Assembly: GCA_019155205.2 (NCBI GenBank)
Contig: JAHNZQ020003147.1
Span: forward strand, 426,105-490,104
Length of the DNA stretch: 64,000 bases
Direction of reading: 5' to 3'
From: Gracilaria vermiculophylla
Taxonomy: Eukaryota > Rhodophyta > Florideophyceae > Gracilariales > Gracilariaceae
The notes beneath the pieces were generated by a model. The model was not told where the DNA came from. It saw only the letters and a list, made by a program, of their open reading frames with translations, and ran no database searches. The position numbers and the translations under genes are program-made. Shown here piece after piece: positions 41,212-53,100 of this stretch (its first letter is position 1; every line of letters begins with the position of its first letter).

Positions 41212-41587
41212 TTACCCATCCTATTCTCAAGTCTTTGATTCTTTATCGTAAAACAGGTTCATGACCTCGTCCGAAATCTAATACGTAGCACTAGCAAAGG
41301 TGTCTCAAGTGGAAATACATTGCTTCTGAGACAAACACCAGAACGGTCGTACAACTCGTTCCCTAACATCATACTTTACAACCCGAGCAACACAAAGGCC
41401 CAATCACAAAGGAAAAGCGAATGTAAGCAAAAAGAGAGAAGAAGGTTTGAAAGTCCGTTACTACAAACTTCACAAAGAATGTTAAGTAAGTTGTCTTCCG
41501 AATTTTACAAGGTTATTCCGAGATTCTGTTGTAGGTTTCGGCGCTTTTAAAATTTCAATGTTCAACGTAAACAAAGAGAAAGCAATT
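41212..41587. other. Intergenic region, no gene seen
   Basis: Nothing recognisable between the small unknown ORF and the 3' end of the PITP gene. Confidence 0.5.
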
Positions 41588-42642
41588 TCATGAAGCCGTG
41601 GACTTCATCCATCCATGACTTTTTCGTTCCTTTTGCGGCTTCTGTTGCTTGAGAGACGCCTCAAGTTTCTGTTTGGTAATCTCGGCCGTCTTGTCTTCCA
41701 TGGCACGGATGTCGTCAATAGACATACCGTACCATTCATCGATCCAACAAAAGATCTTTCGATGATACTGCAAAAACGGGTTTCTGATGCCGTACAATTG
41801 GCCCCACTGCTCAGCCTTGGACTGCAGACCGAACACCTTAAATCGCAATTTAACAACCTTGTAGCAAGTCATAATCGGGTCGTGGTCCTCCATGAAAGTG
41901 CTACTGAGGTTTCCGCGTCCAGTCTTCTGAGAAAGGAACTTGGTAGGGTCCTCCCCTTTGGCCATGGGCACCGAAGGGTCCTCGCACGCAATGTTCAAGT
42001 AGTCGACTTTGCGCTTCGCGAGGTCCTCTGTCGGAAGGTTAACGGCGTTCTCTTGCGTGCCTCTGTCATCAGCATGCATAGTCTCGACCGACATGTAAAA
42101 CTTCTCGCCGAAGAAGGCGTTGCTGTACTCAGTCTTGCACCACGGGAAAGAATTCCAGGACTTTTCGACAATATCTGTCATGGAGTCCGGCACAAGCATG
42201 GCAACAAACTTGGGGAGCCTGCTCTTCAAGTGCATGATCTTTTCGCTACGAAAAGCGCAAAACCGTAGAGGCGGGTGAGAATGGTGAAAAAACGCATACC
42301 GCAATATGGAAAGGAATGCTGAGATTCACGACGTACGTATACTGCCCAGGGGGCATCTTGTAGTTATTGATAGGAGAGCTTTCATCGAAGGCTTCGTTTC
42401 GAACGATTTCAATGCCCTCTCCGGCCATCTGGCCGGTCTCTTCCTGGCTGGACTTTGCGACCATGTACAACTGCGCGATGTAGTCTGCGGCATCGAAACA
42501 GCGAATGGAACAGAGTTGTAGCGAAGGGGGTACGCAAAGTCAGCATCAACAGCAACCAAGTGAGTAGCTGAATCGGTTAAACGCGATACTTACACTCGGC
42601 AGAGGTCATGGGCATAGAGATGCGATACTCTTTAATAATCAT
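41588..42642 (-). CDS. Phosphatidylinositol transfer protein (class I PITP), three exons
   Basis: Exons are 42642-42594, 42484-42337 and 42245-41588; introns are 109 bp (GTAAGT..CAG) and 90 bp (GTACGT..TAG). The spliced product has 284 residues. It starts MIIKEYRISMPM and runs EYYIAQLYMVAKSSQEE, the conserved (V/I)KEYR..LP......Y.(V/I)(A/G)QL..VA..S start of PITPs. The second join restores GQYTEKIMHLKSRLPKF, matching GQYT.KI.HL.SK.P.F. Later come EKSWNSFPWCKT, GRGNLSS and FCWIDEWYGMSIDDIRAMED, all family signatures. The single-domain length (animal PITP-alpha is about 271) and lack of extra domains mark a class I carrier that swaps phosphatidylinositol and phosphatidylcholine between membranes. 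Confidence 0.94.
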
Positions 42643-43278
42643 CTGGAAAAAGAATGAAAAGAATGCACGCAAGACAGAGAACACGAAGCAAGGCGACTGA
42701 AGTTTGACGAGGAGACAAGAAAAACTGACTCAGGTCCTCACAGGCGCGCGCGGCAGAGAGTGTCGGCCATCAACTCCACCCCTCCACAACATCATCAGCG
42801 CCAAAAGTCAAATGACAAGACAGCTCAGCGTGACAGGGGCGTCACCACAACTCAAAGCGCATCAGGCGCTATCAAGCCAAGAGCACGCGTCACACCACGT
42901 GACTTGAAGAATTACACGCATACCACGTGTGCGTGTTGCCGTATCAGACGGGCCCGTGATTGGATTGTACAGAATGCAAAAGATCCGTGATGCGGTGCGC
43001 CTTCGAAGGTGCTCGTTGGCTACCACTAGTCTCGCTCAGCGCTCGGTTTTCATCTTCCGCAGTCTTGAGGCCGACTTCCATCACTCTCGCTCTCAAACCT
43101 GCTACCGTTAGGTAAAAAACGCATATGATGGGCGCAGCATGTTGAAGTCAGCAGCGGGCCACGCGCGCATTGCGGTCCACGCCAATAAGCGTCTCGGGCG
43201 TTCGGCCAAGATCACCTTAGATGTCATGTCTATACTTTATCGACGGTAACACAAAACTGCTGTAGAGAACTCTCTAAA
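42643..43278. other. Intergenic region, no gene seen
   Basis: Between the 5' end of the PITP gene and the 3' end of the prohibitin gene, both on the minus strand; only short ORFs. Confidence 0.5.
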
Positions 43279-44223
43279 TTACCCCATATTCAGCAGCACG
43301 TTAGAGTTCTTTGGCAGGTATACGATATTTCTCGCCCTCGACAGCGTCGCGGCGATTTCTTTGGCCGCCTCAATCCTCCTCAGTTGCAACAGGCCGTCAC
43401 CGCTCTTCGCCATTGCATCAGAGATCATCTGCGCCGCCGTACTTTCCCCTTCTGCCCTCACGACTGCCGCTATCTTTTCCTGTTCGGCCACTTGCACAAT
43501 GTATCTGGATCGCTCCGCCTCTTGTTGCGTAACCTGTTTCGCCTCAATTGCAGACGCATACTCCCTTCCGAACGTCAAGTGAGTCATGGATACATCATCC
43601 AACTCAATGTGAAATTGCTTTGCACGCGCTGTCAGAGTTTCTCTGATTTGCTTTGAAACCTTTTCACGTTGCGTCAGCAATTGTTCCGCGTTGAATTGTG
43701 CCACAATTGCCTTTAGCACCTCGTTTGCAATAGACGGCAGAACACGTTCATCCCAATCTGAACCCAGCCTGGAGTAAATTGTCGGCAACTGCTCCTTATT
43801 AGGTTTCGAGAGAACGCGAAGCGTTAGGTTCACCATCTGCAAATCGTTTGTTCCCGTCACAGAACTAATTGCGCGGGGACGTGTTCGAACGTCAAAGATC
43901 ACCGGTTTTTGCACCCATGGGATATTCACATGCATCCCCTGCGTTATTTGTGTACGCCATGATTATCCAAAAAGTTATGTACCACCGCAAAGGTTAGATT
44001 TTCTAATAGCTTCATCTTCGGAATGTACATGCCTCAAACGTACCTCTCCGCGAACCTTCTGTTCAACTCCAGTGAGCCTGTTGAAAATAACAGCTCGCTC
44101 ACCTCCATTCACCACATACACAGAGCTTTGTGCCACGCCACCGAGAACGCCTATGGCGACTGAGTATCGTGCAAGACGGCCCAGTGCGTTTGCAAGTACC
44201 TGAGTTGAACCTCCACCAGACAT
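43279..44223 (-). CDS. PHB1: Prohibitin-1 (PHB1), two exons
   Basis: Exons are 44223-44044 and 43938-43279. The 105 bp intron starts GTACGT, contains TCTAAC and ends CGCAG. The phase-0 join reads [21 protein letters not shown], matching the GEG.H..IPW.QKP(I/V)IFD block of prohibitins. The protein has 279 residues, an N-terminal hydrophobic anchor, the SPFH domain ([24 protein letters not shown]) and a C-terminal coiled coil ([26 protein letters not shown]). The sequence resembles PHB1 more than PHB2. Prohibitins form ring complexes in the mitochondrial inner membrane that scaffold and protect respiratory proteins. Confidence 0.93.
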
Positions 44224-44757
44224 CTTTGCTTAAAATTAATGCTTAGAAGAGGATCTTAGAGATCATGCAGTTTCTACCCGCTGTGCGAGTCGATAGATAG
44301 AGATGATCGACCTTCACTGGCGATGGGAACAACGATTGCCTTCGAGGGTTGCTGAAATGAGGGACCGCGGTCGTCCGCGGTTTGGATCAAATTCTTCATC
44401 TGTATTGTACACGTAGCAAGTTCTGCTAGAAAGAAAGAAGCGAAGTGGCAGAGTGGTTTCCACAAAGTTTTCTATTTGTAGCCGGATCCCCATTATTCCA
44501 AAATTACTCTTGGGTTCCCGACGAATCATTCATCGGTTCTACTGAGCTGGTGATTTAGAAGTGGATCGCTATGCTTTGAACCTACTCTCAATCTTTTCAA
44601 CGTCCCGCGACGGCGCTGAGGTAAATGGAGCAAAACGTGAACACCATCTTCGTTTCAGCAGATTCATTGTTATCTTGATGAACCAAGGAGTGAGGAGATA
44701 GCAGTCTTCATGTCAGGAAATCTTTAATTCATAGCTCCAACTTCGAACTTCTGGGAT
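44224..44757. promoter_or_regulatory. Divergent promoter region between prohibitin and UTP25
   Basis: 534 bp between opposed start codons. A palindrome ACCGCGGTCGTCCGCGGT lies near 44,365. No confirmed promoter motif. Confidence 0.35.
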
Positions 44758-47148
44758 ATGGGGAAAAACAAACGGTCCTCTAAAGTGCAGGGAATAAGAA
44801 AGAAAAAGGCGAGCAAACAAACACTTGTCAAAGTAGCAGAGAAAAGGGAGAAGAAGCATGAAAAGATCCAGGCTGCCATTGCGGCACGGAACGGAGTTCG
44901 AAATGACTCTTTCGTTAGGATCGCTTCGACAAACAAAATAGTTCCTCAGCATGATGAAAGGGGAGGTATTTCACCATTTCGTGAAGATGAAGATTTGAAC
45001 CCTCGAGAGCGAGTAATTGCACGGAGAGTAAAAAACTGTCAAACTATCTACAAACGCTTACTTGTTTCCTTAAAAGAAAATGCTAAGCAGGAGAATGTGA
45101 AAGCTAATCGAAGGATCCAACCGCTGTTTGACAACGGACGAAAAATTTTACGTTCTGACGAAGAAAACCACTTAGAAACTAAGATATCTTCACAAAATGA
45201 AGGGTCTGTTAGGCGAGGGGAAGATTGCACTGAAAAAATTGTCGTTGAAAACATAAAGCTTTCATCGGAACGTTTATCTGCCGAGAATTATGCTGCTGCG
45301 ATTCGAGAATCTCAACACTTTGGGTCAGATGTCGTACCGCAGAAGATTGAACAGAAAATGAAAGTAGTGGGCACCTTCGATGGCCTTGGACGGGTTTCGG
45401 CATCTCTTCCAAACGATCGATTTGAAGTTTTACGTCAACTCTTTTCGACTGGCTGTGAAGAAATCGATGATGTAATGCTAGGAATGCGGCCATCACTGTT
45501 TAAGAGGTGGAGGGCGATGGTTGAGACAGAGTTGTCCATGAAAGCCATGAAGCTACCAAAAATTCATCGAACCTTAATCGCCTTTCTTCGCGAATATAGA
45601 GACATTTTCATCAGCGGACAATATTCAAGACGAGATGAGGACTTTCTCCGCAAGCTCTATACGGTACACTGTCTCTCTCATGTCTTAAGATGCAGAAATC
45701 GCATTGTTCGGAATGATAATAAGCTACGAGATCCTGCGCAAGGTGGTGAACCAGAAAAAGATCAAGGCTTTAGCAGAGCGAGAGTACTAATGCTTTTACC
45801 GATGAAAAATGTTGCATACGATGTCGTCAAAACTTTGCAAGCTTTAGCGGTGGGTGTAGATGAAGCTGAAGAGAATGTATCCCAAATTGCAAACAAGGAT
45901 AGATTTGAGTCGGAATTTGCACCGGACCCTTCTGAAGAAGATGAAGATGTAGGATCCGCGGAGAGAGATGAGAATTTCATGACTGAGAAGAAGCGTCGCA
46001 AACCAGAGGATTATCGTAGAACTTTCCGGGGAAATATCGATGACGATTTTAAACTGGGCATTGCCTTCACAAACAAAAGTATGAAACTTTACAATGACTT
46101 TTATTCCAGCGATATAATTGTTGCGTCTCCCTTGGGTCTTCGGCGTTTATTGGCAGAAAAGGCAAGTGGAAAGGATTTCAAATCGGAATTGGAAAAGCAG
46201 CGAAGAGAAGAAGCAGTTGAATGGAAATCAAAAATTGGAACGGAGATCTCAAAGCCGAAGGTCGAAGTGGCAAACTCTGATTTTCTAAGCTCTATAGAGA
46301 TATGCATCGTTGATGGACTTCATGTTTTTTCCATGCAGAACTGGGAGACTCTGCGGCAGGCACTTTCCATGGTGAACAACATGCCCTCAAGCACAAGAGA
46401 TACAGATTTCTCTCGTGTTCGGGATTGGTGCCTTGAGGGTTTGATGCCTCACTTTCGTCAAACAATCCTGCTGTCTCAGTACCGTAAATCTGAATTTCTG
46501 TCTCTCTTTCGTGAGTTATCGAATCATGATGGAAAGATTCAAGTAATCCAGACAGCTCGAGAACATGGAACGATGACTGATGTCCTTGTTAGCGCGAGGC
46601 AAACCTTTTTCAAGCTCCGCGACGTAGAGTCACCTTTGCAGGCTCTCGATACTCGTTTTAACTTCTTCTTTGACAATGTTCTTCCTCAACTTCGGTCGTT
46701 ACTGAATTGCCGGTCACTCGTTGTTATCCCAACATATTTTGATTATGTTCGCGTACGGAACAGGCTTATTGCTTTGGCAAAAGATGATATGAGTATAAGA
46801 TTTACGAGCATGTGTGAATACTCAAAACCTAACGAAGTATCCAGGGCAAGGTCCAGGTTTTTTGATGGGTCTGTGTCTATGGTTTTGATAACAGAGCGTT
46901 TTCACTTTTATTGGCGGTATTGGATTCGAGGGGCAAACACTTTGGTATGGTACGCTTTGCCCGAAAATTCTATTTTCTACCCAGAATTACTGAACATGAC
47001 AGCTGAAGCAGCCGAGTCAGGCCAAGCGGTACATTCAATTGCCTTATATGACACCTATGACTCTTTTTGCCTAGAGCGGATAGTTGGAACGTCGCGATGT
47101 AAGAGAATGAGATCTAAACAAAGTCGATCGATATATTTGTTTAGATAA
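44758..47148 (+). CDS. UTP25: UTP25 / DEF, small-subunit processome protein
   Basis: A 796-residue intronless protein. A basic N-terminus (MGKNKRSSKVQGIRKKKASK) fits nucleolar targeting. The C-terminal two-thirds follows the UTP25 family, a DEAD-box-like fold that has lost the helicase motifs: RVLMLLPMKNVAYDVVK, then DDDFKLGIAF followed by DIIVASPLGLRRLL, then CIVDGLHVFSMQNWE, and late segments SRFFDGSVSMVLITERFHFYWRY and WYALPENSIFYPELLNM. There is no Walker A Lys and no DEAD box, as in known UTP25. It acts in 18S rRNA processing. An acidic stretch (residues ~390-430) is typical. The 3' end lies 36 bp from the PRP8 stop codon. Confidence 0.93.
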   Translation: MGKNKRSSKVQGIRKKKASKQTLVKVAEKREKKHEKIQAAIAARNGVRNDSFVRIASTNKIVPQHDERGGISPFREDEDLNPRERVIARRVKNCQTIYKRLLVSLKENAKQENVKANRRIQPLFDNGRKILRSDEENHLETKISSQNEGSVRRGEDCTEKIVVENIKLSSERLSAENYAAAIRESQHFGSDVVPQKIEQKMKVVGTFDGLGRVSASLPNDRFEVLRQLFSTGCEEIDDVMLGMRPSLFKRWRAMVETELSMKAMKLPKIHRTLIAFLREYRDIFISGQYSRRDEDFLRKLYTVHCLSHVLRCRNRIVRNDNKLRDPAQGGEPEKDQGFSRARVLMLLPMKNVAYDVVKTLQALAVGVDEAEENVSQIANKDRFESEFAPDPSEEDEDVGSAERDENFMTEKKRRKPEDYRRTFRGNIDDDFKLGIAFTNKSMKLYNDFYSSDIIVASPLGLRRLLAEKASGKDFKSELEKQRREEAVEWKSKIGTEISKPKVEVANSDFLSSIEICIVDGLHVFSMQNWETLRQALSMVNNMPSSTRDTDFSRVRDWCLEGLMPHFRQTILLSQYRKSEFLSLFRELSNHDGKIQVIQTAREHGTMTDVLVSARQTFFKLRDVESPLQALDTRFNFFFDNVLPQLRSLLNCRSLVVIPTYFDYVRVRNRLIALAKDDMSIRFTSMCEYSKPNEVSRARSRFFDGSVSMVLITERFHFYWRYWIRGANTLVWYALPENSIFYPELLNMTAEAAESGQAVHSIALYDTYDSFCLERIVGTSRCKRMRSKQSRSIYLFR

Positions 47149-47184
47149 CTAAATTTACAATGTATCAAACATTCGACTACCCTT

Positions 47185-50100
47185 TCATTGAAACGGATCC
47201 TCGTAAATTTCACTTTCAGACGCCCTTTCCATCACGTTCGTACCAGAAAAATTGAGGAAATGCATGGGCCTATGAGACTCATGATAGAATGGATTAGGAT
47301 TGCGAAGATGGATTGAATAATGTTTCTTGGGACTGAACTTGACTCCTTGAAAGTTCAAATTCCAAGAACTATCTTCTGGACACATGAAAAAGCCAAGAAA
47401 ACGATCACTGAGAAGCAGTTGAACTCTTTCATAGTGGGAGCTTGCATAGCCAGGTGGAATGGATGATATGGCATCTGCATCTCTGTTGTGCTGACCCCAG
47501 TCGTAGCCTGGTTCAGTAAGCCTGTACGCGCTCAATGAACACGAACCGGGGGTAAATGAAACAGTCAAGTCGATTGCCGTATCGAGCTCGAGACCGCTGC
47601 ACTCGTTAATCATGCGGGAAGTCATAATCACGTCTACTGGCGCCAGCTGAGAAAGTTCTCCAGGCTGTGTATGTATCCAACCCAACGGTTCCAGATCTTC
47701 CAAGAGATTATGTTCAGGGAAACTGTTGGGCAAAGAAACCTTTTGGTGTGTTCCTACCTGAGGCGGAAGAATAATGCATCTAATTTCCCGAACAGAAGAG
47801 TTATCGGATGGCGTCTTGCCGTAAAGAAGACCACCAATCTGGGTCCTCAGATCGGCGCTTACGATGAATTTCCGTAGTATGTTTTGCGGAATAACATAGG
47901 TAATTGATGACGATGTCTCCTGGATATCATCCTGAGGAACAAAGACGTGCTGTGTTCTCAAGTGAAGGTTGGTTGCGGATATCGCTCGAACACGCCATTG
48001 AGTTCTAGAGGCAAACACTTTTTGTTCATAATTCGATGTCGTGACAACAACCATTTCGCTGCCATGCTTATCGCTTGTTTTTGTCGTCGTAGCAGCCATC
48101 TGACTTTGTTCCTTGGCGGCTTTCTCAATTTCTGCCATTTGTTGTCGTTGTGCGCTTGGAGGAGCAATTTCTGCTCCAAGAATAATATCCCGTACCTCCG
48201 ATTCTGTCAGGCTTGCAACATTGACGTTGTTCTTCTTACCGTAGTCAGCAAGTATAAGATCTCGTAATGCGATTTCAACGGCCATCCATGCCTCTGTCGA
48301 TAGAGTTGGCCACGCATGCATTGGCTCGGTAGTGACATTAACATTTGGTCTAAGGATGATCTTTGTTTGTTCGGTGTTCACGTGAAGCGCCCTTAAAATA
48401 AGGATGAGTCGAGAAAACGCTGTGAAGGGGGAAATCGTGCGTAACCAGTCATCGAAAAGGTTGGTGAGCAGCATTTTAGGCTGAGCTGCTTTCAAGATCT
48501 CATCGCCAAACTTCTCCACTTTCAACAAGGCTTGAAATGGCAATTGTAAATCCGACCCTTTTATAACAACGTTAGGAAAATCCAGAAGATGTGTTTCCAA
48601 TGGGTCCAGCATGCCTTTTCTAGTGACAATGATCTGTTTGGGTTGTTCCTCACTCGGCAAGGAACGAATAAGAGCCGCAGTTTCTTCCGCTGTCTTCCAT
48701 TTGGCTAATTGTGAAAGTCGCTTTTGTCCCTGCCAAACCGATGTATGAATGATCTTAAGATACAGCTGTCCGGTTCTCGGATTGAAAATAAAGACCACCC
48801 CATTGATAGGCTTCGTCACAAGGTTTCCTTCAAACGTTTTGTGAATTGTGACTCGATATACATTTGTATCATCAACAAACCAAATAATTTGGTTACCAAA
48901 GAGCTCGCCGTAGTTCTGACTATTCAAATACGGTTCCGTTGGTTCAGAAGAATACAGTTGTAGCGACTTCCTTATTCTTTCACGTAGTACATACAAAGCA
49001 GGGTTAGCCTTGTTGATTTTTGCAAGGGCACGCTGAATTAATGGTTTCATTCCTGGAATCCAGCATCCAAAGCCTGAGTACAGATTGTAGGCCAGATCAA
49101 ATGCAATCAACAACCCTGTAGGGCTTGGGTAAATGGACATGTTATCAGTGACGTAGTCATGAAACTTCGCACGAGCATATCTTTCACAATCATGAGAATC
49201 GTAATCACCCCATCGAAGTTGGATGTCAATCCAATATTTTGTTGTCGTTCCGCTATCCGTGTTAGACATGAAATCATCATTTGCTGGGTTCGAAGAAAGC
49301 AAGGAAGGTTTCGATACAGGCCATTTGTATGCAGCGATCAACAGCAGGTCAGCACATGATGAGTTCATCTTATATGACTTGCGAGGGTGAATTGTCTCTT
49401 TTTTAACCGTTTCTATCTCAAGTGAGTCCAGTTCTTGATCGAGTACTTGTGCCACATCCATCGTTAACGACTCATGAATCTTTTGCCACAGATGAGCTCG
49501 AAATATCTGCACCAAAGAGATCTTCAATGTCGGTAGCTTTCCGTGCATCATACAGCCAGTAAGATCCAGCTGCACTTGAAAGCCAACATATACATTGGAT
49601 CGGTTTATAGTTGGACTCCACCATAAGGTAAATCTGCGGTTTGGTATTTGGTTCAGACCTGATCTCTGAGCATGGGTGAGACGTTTGAATTTCATAGATT
49701 CTTCGAAACCTGAAGCCTTTTCCCAGAACAGTCCTTCCCAAGTTTGATAGAAAGTGCCGGCGAATAAGGTATGCTCCAAAATTCCTTCAACACCGCCAAG
49801 CGCTTGAATCATGTCTGCCCGATAGTTTGTCAGGTTCCAAAGCTTTCCGTCGTGTCGTTGGTGTGTCCACCAGAAGGAATCTGATTTGGTGTACATATAC
49901 TTCTTGAACTCTACACGAATCCGCCAGCCCTTGTCGTAGGCCAAGGTGTGCCTATCTTTTGTGAAGAGAGTGGAAATTCTTGGAATACCGCGATCCCAGC
50001 TATCTTCAAGATCCTCCAAAGTAAGTCTCCGATTCTGAGCCATTGCTTCGGCACGTTTCATAGCATATTCAGCCCATACACGCTGGGAGTCAGTAAATTC

Positions 50101-53100
50101 CGCTTCCCACGGTTGGAGATACCTGTATAGATTTGGAATCGGCTGTTCCTCATTGCCCATTCCAGCTCGAAAATGTGTTATCCCACCAGCATCGGTTTGT
50201 CTGGAATACCGCAAATCAGCCTGAGGAATGAGAACATGGCCCATGGATAACATCCCTAACCCGCCAAGTTCTTTTGGACAATAGAATACGACAGGAGGAA
50301 ACCTGGAAGGCATTTTCGAATTCAAGCCGATCTTGATACGAGTTTGAACACGACTTTCTGCTTTCACAAGAGCATTCAATAATTCTTGAGTGCCGGTCAC
50401 TGCTTCTCTGTAATATGTCATCAGCCCAACTAAGGCCTGGTTCCATCGGTTTGCAACCTTCGTAAAAGTGGTAGACCCAGAAGACATCAATATTTGCCTC
50501 ACACGGTTTTCGAAGGCCCTTATGCCATCCTCAGTGACACGCAAATGGGCAGTTGCAGTCCTTTCCTTTGTAGTGTCATTTTGCAAAGTCCACACCCCCC
50601 CTTCTTTTGCAGGAGGCATGCCAGTCTCAAGAGCAATCTCGCGAACTCGAGGAAGGATTCGAACTTCAAACCCCACCATGTCAAACAGAAGGTTTGGATT
50701 GTCCTTTGAATAAACAGATACAAAAGAAGCATTATCGTCCCAAATGAACGTAGTCATTGACCGAGGAATACGGTTCTTGATGTCCCAAAATAAAGCCCTT
50801 CCAAGATTTACATCATGTTTCATCAATCGCATTCTTGCTTGTCTTGGCCAGCACTTCTTATTCGGATATCCTACGATGTTTTCGTTGTTTGGGTCCGGGT
50901 GTTCAGTCAAATATCTCTGGACAAGTTCCTTGGATTCTTCTATATCAAAACGCAAAACCATGTAAACTTTGTCTACATATCGACAGTACATTCGAATAGG
51001 ATGAGCAATCTCGGTGCCAATGTTTTCAAAACCCAACCATTCATTTGGCATTGTAGGCGACCCGGCAAGCTCCGTTGCTCGCTGAAGCCCTAAAACAAGA
51101 AGATCTAGCATTAATCCATGATACTGCATGACAAAAGAAGAAAATTGTAAACCGCGGATCAATCCATATGAATTAGTGTGAGACATGTCTTTGAAAGACA
51201 CGCTGACATTATTCTTTGCGGTAATGTAATCCGCTAAGTTGTGATCCATCACCAGACGAAGCATTCTGTTCAGAAGCAAATGATCTATCTTGTTTGACAT
51301 TTGATCAAATCTTGATTGGAGATGAACTATAGTTTCACCATGCTTTGTTTCCCAAATGTCATGAAGATTGTTTATGCCAGATGCCCATTTGTACACGAGG
51401 AGCGGGGGAGGTTCTGAATCAGCGGGTTTTACCCAATTCGGAAACAAGCGACGTTTATCGGCTTCATACCACAGGTATTGATCGAGGTAACAGTCTGTTA
51501 TTTTCTCGATAGGATCAACATAGTGAACAGGGATGATGTGGTCATAGTTATCCATGAAATCAACCTTTGTTTCTTTAAATGCGCGCTGAGTCAGTAAATG
51601 TCGCTTGATGCGGCTAAGGGTCTCATGAGGATTATCGTAGGCGAGTTCAATTACTCCAAGCTCTTCACGTTGAGAAGCATCAAGACGGCTTTGAGAAGCA
51701 TATTGCTCCTTCAATCGCTCCAAAGCTAGAATCAGTAACTTTGTATCATGCTTGTACGACAATGGAGGAAAAGGAATCGGTGCGAATCGCCGGCTTTCAA
51801 GCCAATGAACCATTGCACGGTGCATTTTTACACCTTCTTCGATAGACACATACGGTCCATCCTTGAGATAGTTCTGTTGACGCTCTTGCTCAGCTTTCAA
51901 CCATAGTCGTGCCATACGACCCTGGTTTTTCTTCACGATTGTTTTGTCTACCGTTGCACCTCTCAATATTCTTTCCCTGTTAAAATGCGCAACACTAGTC
52001 CACCAGTCTGCTCTGGACTTTACATATCGCATGATGATATTCTCTACGGGCTTCGGAAGGCCTGGAACCTTCCAAGGTGTATTGCTCTTCCAACATCTCC
52101 AAGCTTCTGAAAGATGTTGCACTATAGTCCTTGTCTTCGTATTTCGGATTCCCGGGGGCATCATTTCCAGAATATCATTCATCACCTGAGCTCGCAATTC
52201 TAGATCAAAATGCGATTCCACTCTCTGTTTGGTTACTGTTTTGGCTACCCCACGGGTGTTCCTGCCTTCAAACTGACGCGCAAGAAGATTTCCAAGCCAT
52301 CTTTCGAGCAAAGGAATAATACCTCGCATGAAAAACAACCAGATACGCCATGACGGGGCCCACACTCCGCAACCAGGTCCCTTTCCCACCGGATCTGCAT
52401 TGAAACGTTGGTATATTACATGTTTTATGTCTTTGCACTTCCGAATTTGTTTCATGAGCTTGTATTTGTATCTATACATTCCAGTTAGCTGACCGACATG
52501 ATTGAAAGTATACTGCAGCCCATCTGCGAGCTGAAATGCGTCCACGTTCCCCAATCTGTACTGAACATGGCAATCCACGACGAGTTTCGTGAGGCGCAAG
52601 ATTTCTCGTACAAGATGGAAACTGCTGCCCAATCTCGACTTCTTGCGTTCTTTAGTGGTCAGAGTCTTGATCGGTTTCAAGTTAAAATTATAATCAAGAT
52701 GGAGATAAGATAGCCCTTTCCGAGAAATAAGAAGATTCAACATATTATGTCCTTGTCTGCACACTTGAAGTCCGGCTTCAACCCAGTCTATTTCAGTTTG
52801 TTGGAAAAATTTTGTGTTCTTAAGGGCCTTGAAGAGACTCTTGCGAGACCTTGACTTGGGTTTCCTTCTATGTAGCTCATTGTATACAAAATTCTTCAAA
52901 AGCTTCTGGTACGAAACTCTGACCTTGACACGGACGTTATGCGGACATTTCTCACGAAACCAAGGACTCACTAAGGGAACATCCATAGTTCTTCGGCACC
53001 GGCCAGTTCGTACTGCAAATGGCCGTGGTGCCCAGAATAGTCCAATCCCGGCTGACGTCAAGCTCGTGTATAGTTCTTCGTTTTCCAGAAAAGGTGTAAA

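Noticed and set aside
42246..42336. Continuous translation through PITP intron 2 (the frame is open)
   Set aside because: Splicing GTACGT to CGTAG restores the conserved GQYT.KI.HL block, which unspliced translation destroys.
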